DNA from: Desmodus rotundus
Lineage: Eukaryota > Chordata > Mammalia > Chiroptera > Phyllostomidae
Direction: 5' to 3'
Assembly (NCBI RefSeq): GCF_022682495.2
Contig: NC_071393.1
Location: 101,669,010-101,733,009, forward strand
Length of the DNA stretch: 64,000 nt
Position 1 is the stretch's first letter, and each line of letters starts with the position of its first letter. Positions 61,905 through 64,000 of the stretch are shown one piece after another. Both the position numbers and the translations under genes were made by a program. Below the pieces are notes generated by a model. That model worked only from the letters and a program-made list of their open reading frames with translations, did no database searches and was not told the DNA's origin.

Positions 61905-62360
61905 ATGTCTCGCCCCTGTGACAAACCTTCCCTGATCTCCCATTCATTTAGAAGACATTCTTGCGGCCCTGCCTCAGCCTGCAGGCCTCCACGCCCAGGC
62001 CCACATGGCTCCTCGGATCCCATTTCTCACCCTCCTCCCCTCACCCACCCTGCTGCCCCACGGGCCTCCCTGCTGTTCCTCTCCCACTGCGGGCATGCTC
62101 CCACCTCAGCGCCTTTGCCTTCGCCGCGGCCTCTGCCTGGAGCACCTTCTCCCAGGACCCTCATGCCCAGGCTCCTTTGGGTTCCTGCTCCATTGTCACC
62201 CCTGTGAAAGCCCCCCCTCACAGCACCTCAGCCTCTAGCACAGTGACTGTTCATCTCGTGGCAGGAGGTAGACTGTCTGAGGGAACCCTAAAGGCTCTCC
62301 CGTCGTACCCCCATCCCTGGCCCAGTGCCTGGCACGTGGGGGCTCACTTACTAATTTAAC
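61905..62360 (+). repeat. L2-like LINE relic
   Basis: GCGCCTTTGCCTTCGCCGCG, GCCTCTGCCTGGAGCACCTT and GCCCAGTGCCTGGCACGTGG follow the L2 3' pattern. The GC-rich content creates open frames on both strands that are not genes. Confidence 0.6.
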
Positions 62361-62404
62361 AAAGAAGCACAGGACATGAAAACAGACACTGACCTGCAGC
62401 TTTA

Positions 62405-62585
62405 CAAATGTTAATATCATCACAACTGTCTGGTGAGGCAGGTATGAGTGTTATCTTCATTTTATACACAGGGAAACTGAGGCACAGATAGGTTAAGTCA
62501 TTTACCCAAGGTCACACAGTAGTGTCAGAATTCGAAGCCCAACACCCACCCTGGAGTCTGTGCTTTTACTGCCACCTTGCGATTT
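62405..62585 (-). repeat. MIR SINE relic
   Basis: AGGGAAACTGAGGCACAGAT, AGGTTAAGTCATTTACCCAA and GGTCACACAGTAGTGTCAGA form a well-preserved antisense MIR core. Confidence 0.8.
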
Positions 62586-63022
62586 CTGTGGGGGGGACTG
62601 AACGAGGCGTGAAGGGCCAGGTTCCTCCGTTTAAAACCAATGGCAGTCAGGCCAGGAAGCCACCGTCTGACCTAACCCCATTATGCAGCCGGAGTATGTG
62701 AATGGAAGCCATAGAAATGCATTTTATAAAGAGGCGCTAAAGAAGCTAGGGAAGGAAACGGGCCAAAATCATTTCAGTAATCATCTCTAGGTAGTGGGGT
62801 TTTCGGGTGATGTATATTTTCCTCACTATACCTATCTGTATATTCCAAGTTTTCGACCTGGGCTAACACTAGAATGATCAAATTAATATGGTTGCTTTAC
62901 CAAAGAATGTTACAGTTCAGAGGCGGGTAGTCCTGTCTGGGAACAGCTCGGGGCGAGCAGGGGAGGCGTCGGAAGTGGGTTCCCTGACCCTAACAGAAGG
63001 CCTTCTCCCTCTGACCTTCCAG

Positions 63023-63356
63023 GACATCATCGAGGGGGGCAACCTGCGCATCCCACTGCAGGAGCTGCACCAGATGATCCTGACCCCCATCAAGGCCTAC
63101 AGCTCCCCGAGCGCCACCCCTGAGGCTCGCCTCCGGGAGCCCCAGGCCCCGCACCCGCCCTCACTCATGGGCCCCGAGAGCCAGAGCCCCGACTGCAAGG
63201 ACAGTGTTGCGGCCCCTGGTGCGACCGCCACCACCTCTGCTGGGGCCAGTGGCGGGCTCCAGCCGCACCAGCTGAGCAGCTGTGACGGGGAGATGGCTGT
63301 CGCCCCGCTGCCGGAGGGAGACCTGCCCGGGCAGTTCACCCGTGTCATGGGGAAAG
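63023..63356 (+). CDS. SAMD4A: SAMD4A coding exon (region after SAM, Ala/Gly/Pro-rich)
   Basis: This 334-nt exon has acceptor CTCTGACCTTCCAG and donor GGGAAAG|GTAGAG. It carries 111 whole codons plus the first base of a split Val codon. It begins [20 protein letters not shown] followed by TPIKAY, the helix just after the SAM domain that probably starts the PHAT-like subdomain. A low-complexity Pro/Ala/Gly/Thr insert follows ([12 protein letters not shown]), and the exon ends [14 protein letters not shown]. The exon is GC and CpG rich, unlike its flanks. Compared with the human protein as I remember it, most differences fall in the low-complexity insert. Intron retention would add only a few residues (GRA) before a TGA at 63365-63367. 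Confidence 0.96.
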
Positions 63357-64000
63357 GTAGAGCCTGATTCCCCACCTCCCCCTTGTGTTCTCTCAGCGCC
63401 GGTAACCAGGGCTGCCAGTCCCCGAGCGGCTTCCCCTGGGTGCTGGGGAACCTGCCCACCCCAGTCCAAGTGGTTAGCCCACTGCACAGATGAGGAAGTG
63501 TGGCCCTAGGGGTGAAGGTACTTGGTTCTGAGCTCAGGCGTCTCCCACCCCCCCAGACCAGGGCTGCGGGGACCCCCTGGAAGAGTGCTCACTGGGCCTT
63601 GGACCCCCAGGCTACAGCAGCAATTTTCAAGCTTTTTCATCTCATGGCACACATAAACCAATTACTAAAATTCTACTGCACACCAAAAAATATATTTTTT
63701 GCCAATATGACAAAAAACATAGGTATACTTTTGATTCATTCACACCAGACGGCTATTGTTGTGTTGGCTGTTGTCATTTTTTATTTGACAGTCTAAGGGA
63801 AAAGAGGTCAGTGCCTGCGACTAAATAGTCAGGGGCTGCAAGTTTTAAAAATGGTCACAGCCCACCAGTTGAAAATCGCTGGGCCAAAGTCAGCCCGGGC
63901 CGTGCACGGACTACGCAGGCACCACGGCCATGCTTTGCGTGTGCCTCCAGGGCAGGGCAGGGCAGGATGCGCACACAGCCCTTTGGGTAAGAGCACCCCC
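63357..64000 (+). other. SAMD4A: SAMD4A intron, 5' part
   Basis: This starts at donor GTAGAG. It contains a complete 264-bp hAT MITE at 63618-63881 and a short GGGCA repeat near 63950-63964. The next SAMD4A exon is beyond the window. Confidence 0.9.
63618..63881 (+). mobile_element. Non-autonomous hAT DNA transposon (MITE), 264 bp
   Basis: The ends CAGCAATTTTCAAGC and ...AGTTGAAAATCGCTG form good terminal inverted repeats. The 8-bp flanks GGCTACAG (63610) and GGCCAAAG (63882) match at 6 of 8. It shares long blocks with 5399-5695, including TTTGATTCATTCACACCAGA and AAGGGAAAAGAGGTCAGTGC. It lies 261 bp into the intron after the last exon in the window. Confidence 0.82.

Larger units (their letters stand above)
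57554..63022 (+). other. SAMD4A: SAMD4A intron, 5.5 kb
   Basis: The donor is GTAAGT at 57554 and the acceptor CTCTGACCTTCCAG ends at 63022. It contains an AT-rich patch (58510-58625), a fragment of an old repeat (60320-60470), a C-tract (about 61175-61192), L2-like sequence (61905-62360) and a MIR (62405-62585). Positions 58630-60300 and 60480-61900 hold nothing I can name. Confidence 0.92.
1..64000 (+). other. SAMD4A: SAMD4A (Smaug1) gene body, internal part
   Basis: Five exons in the same order and phase as SAMD4A lie on the + strand, separated by introns with canonical AG acceptors and GT donors. Their joined translation matches SAMD4A from about residue 66 to about residue 503, as I remember the human protein of about 718 residues. 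The product is a cytoplasmic RNA-binding protein. Its SAM domain binds CNGG-loop hairpins (Smaug recognition elements), and it represses translation and promotes deadenylation. The first coding exon, promoter, C-terminal exons and 3' UTR are outside the window. That the flanks at 1-13309 and 63357-64000 are intron is inferred from the open splice phases at both ends. Confidence 0.95.

Noticed and set aside
61905..62360. Overlapping open frames on both strands in GC-rich DNA
   Set aside because: They are explained by an L2-like relic with high GC content. No exon boundaries fit SAMD4A.

Overview
The window is vertebrate nuclear DNA from a mammal, most likely a bat. It has no operons, no bacterial genes and no CRISPR array. 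The bat call rests on four SINEs that open with the VES-type sequence (CCCTGGCCGGCGTGGCTCAG or its degenerate forms), three with clear target-site duplications (TSDs) and one with a weak one, and on an L1-derived element whose 5' end and ORF1 resemble the bat L1 lineage as I remember it. Species cannot be fixed from this sequence. A yangochiropteran bat is my inference from the VES SINEs.

One protein gene runs through the window on the + strand: SAMD4A (Smaug1), a SAM-domain RNA-binding repressor of translation and mRNA stability. Five consecutive coding exons are present: 13310-13828 (519 nt), 43755-44018 (264 nt), 55167-55276 (110 nt), 57467-57553 (87 nt) and 63023-63356 (334 nt). All have AG acceptors and GT donors, and split codons join in phase. 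Together they encode about 438 of the roughly 718 residues I remember for the human protein, from about residue 66 to 503. The first coding exon, the promoter and the C-terminal exons lie outside the window.

The rest is intron. Positions 1-13309 hold MER5A-like and other hAT relics, MIRs, a 297-bp hAT MITE nested in an older repeat, two related LTR-like repeats, one VES SINE and an L1M 3' end. The 29.9-kb intron (13829-43754) holds the most notable feature, a 1,825-bp ORF1-only L1 derivative (HAL1-like) at 16548-18372. It is antisense to SAMD4A, has a 15-bp perfect TSD, keeps its CpG-rich 5' UTR and still has an open 231-codon ORF1. The same intron holds three minus-strand VES SINEs, several MIRs and MER5As, an (ATCT)n microsatellite and a repeat-poor, ATTA-rich stretch near 34.7-35.4 kb. 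The later introns carry L2 and MIR relics. The last intron begins with a second hAT MITE of the same family.

I found no wholly new system. Best leads: the HAL1-like element with its in-frame ORF1 deletion; a roughly 130-bp direct duplication bracketing that locus; two frame-neutral SAMD4A exons that would form stop-free circles, with oppositely oriented VES SINEs around the first; and the LTR-like repeat pair. Repeat names come from recall of consensus sequences, not from a database search.
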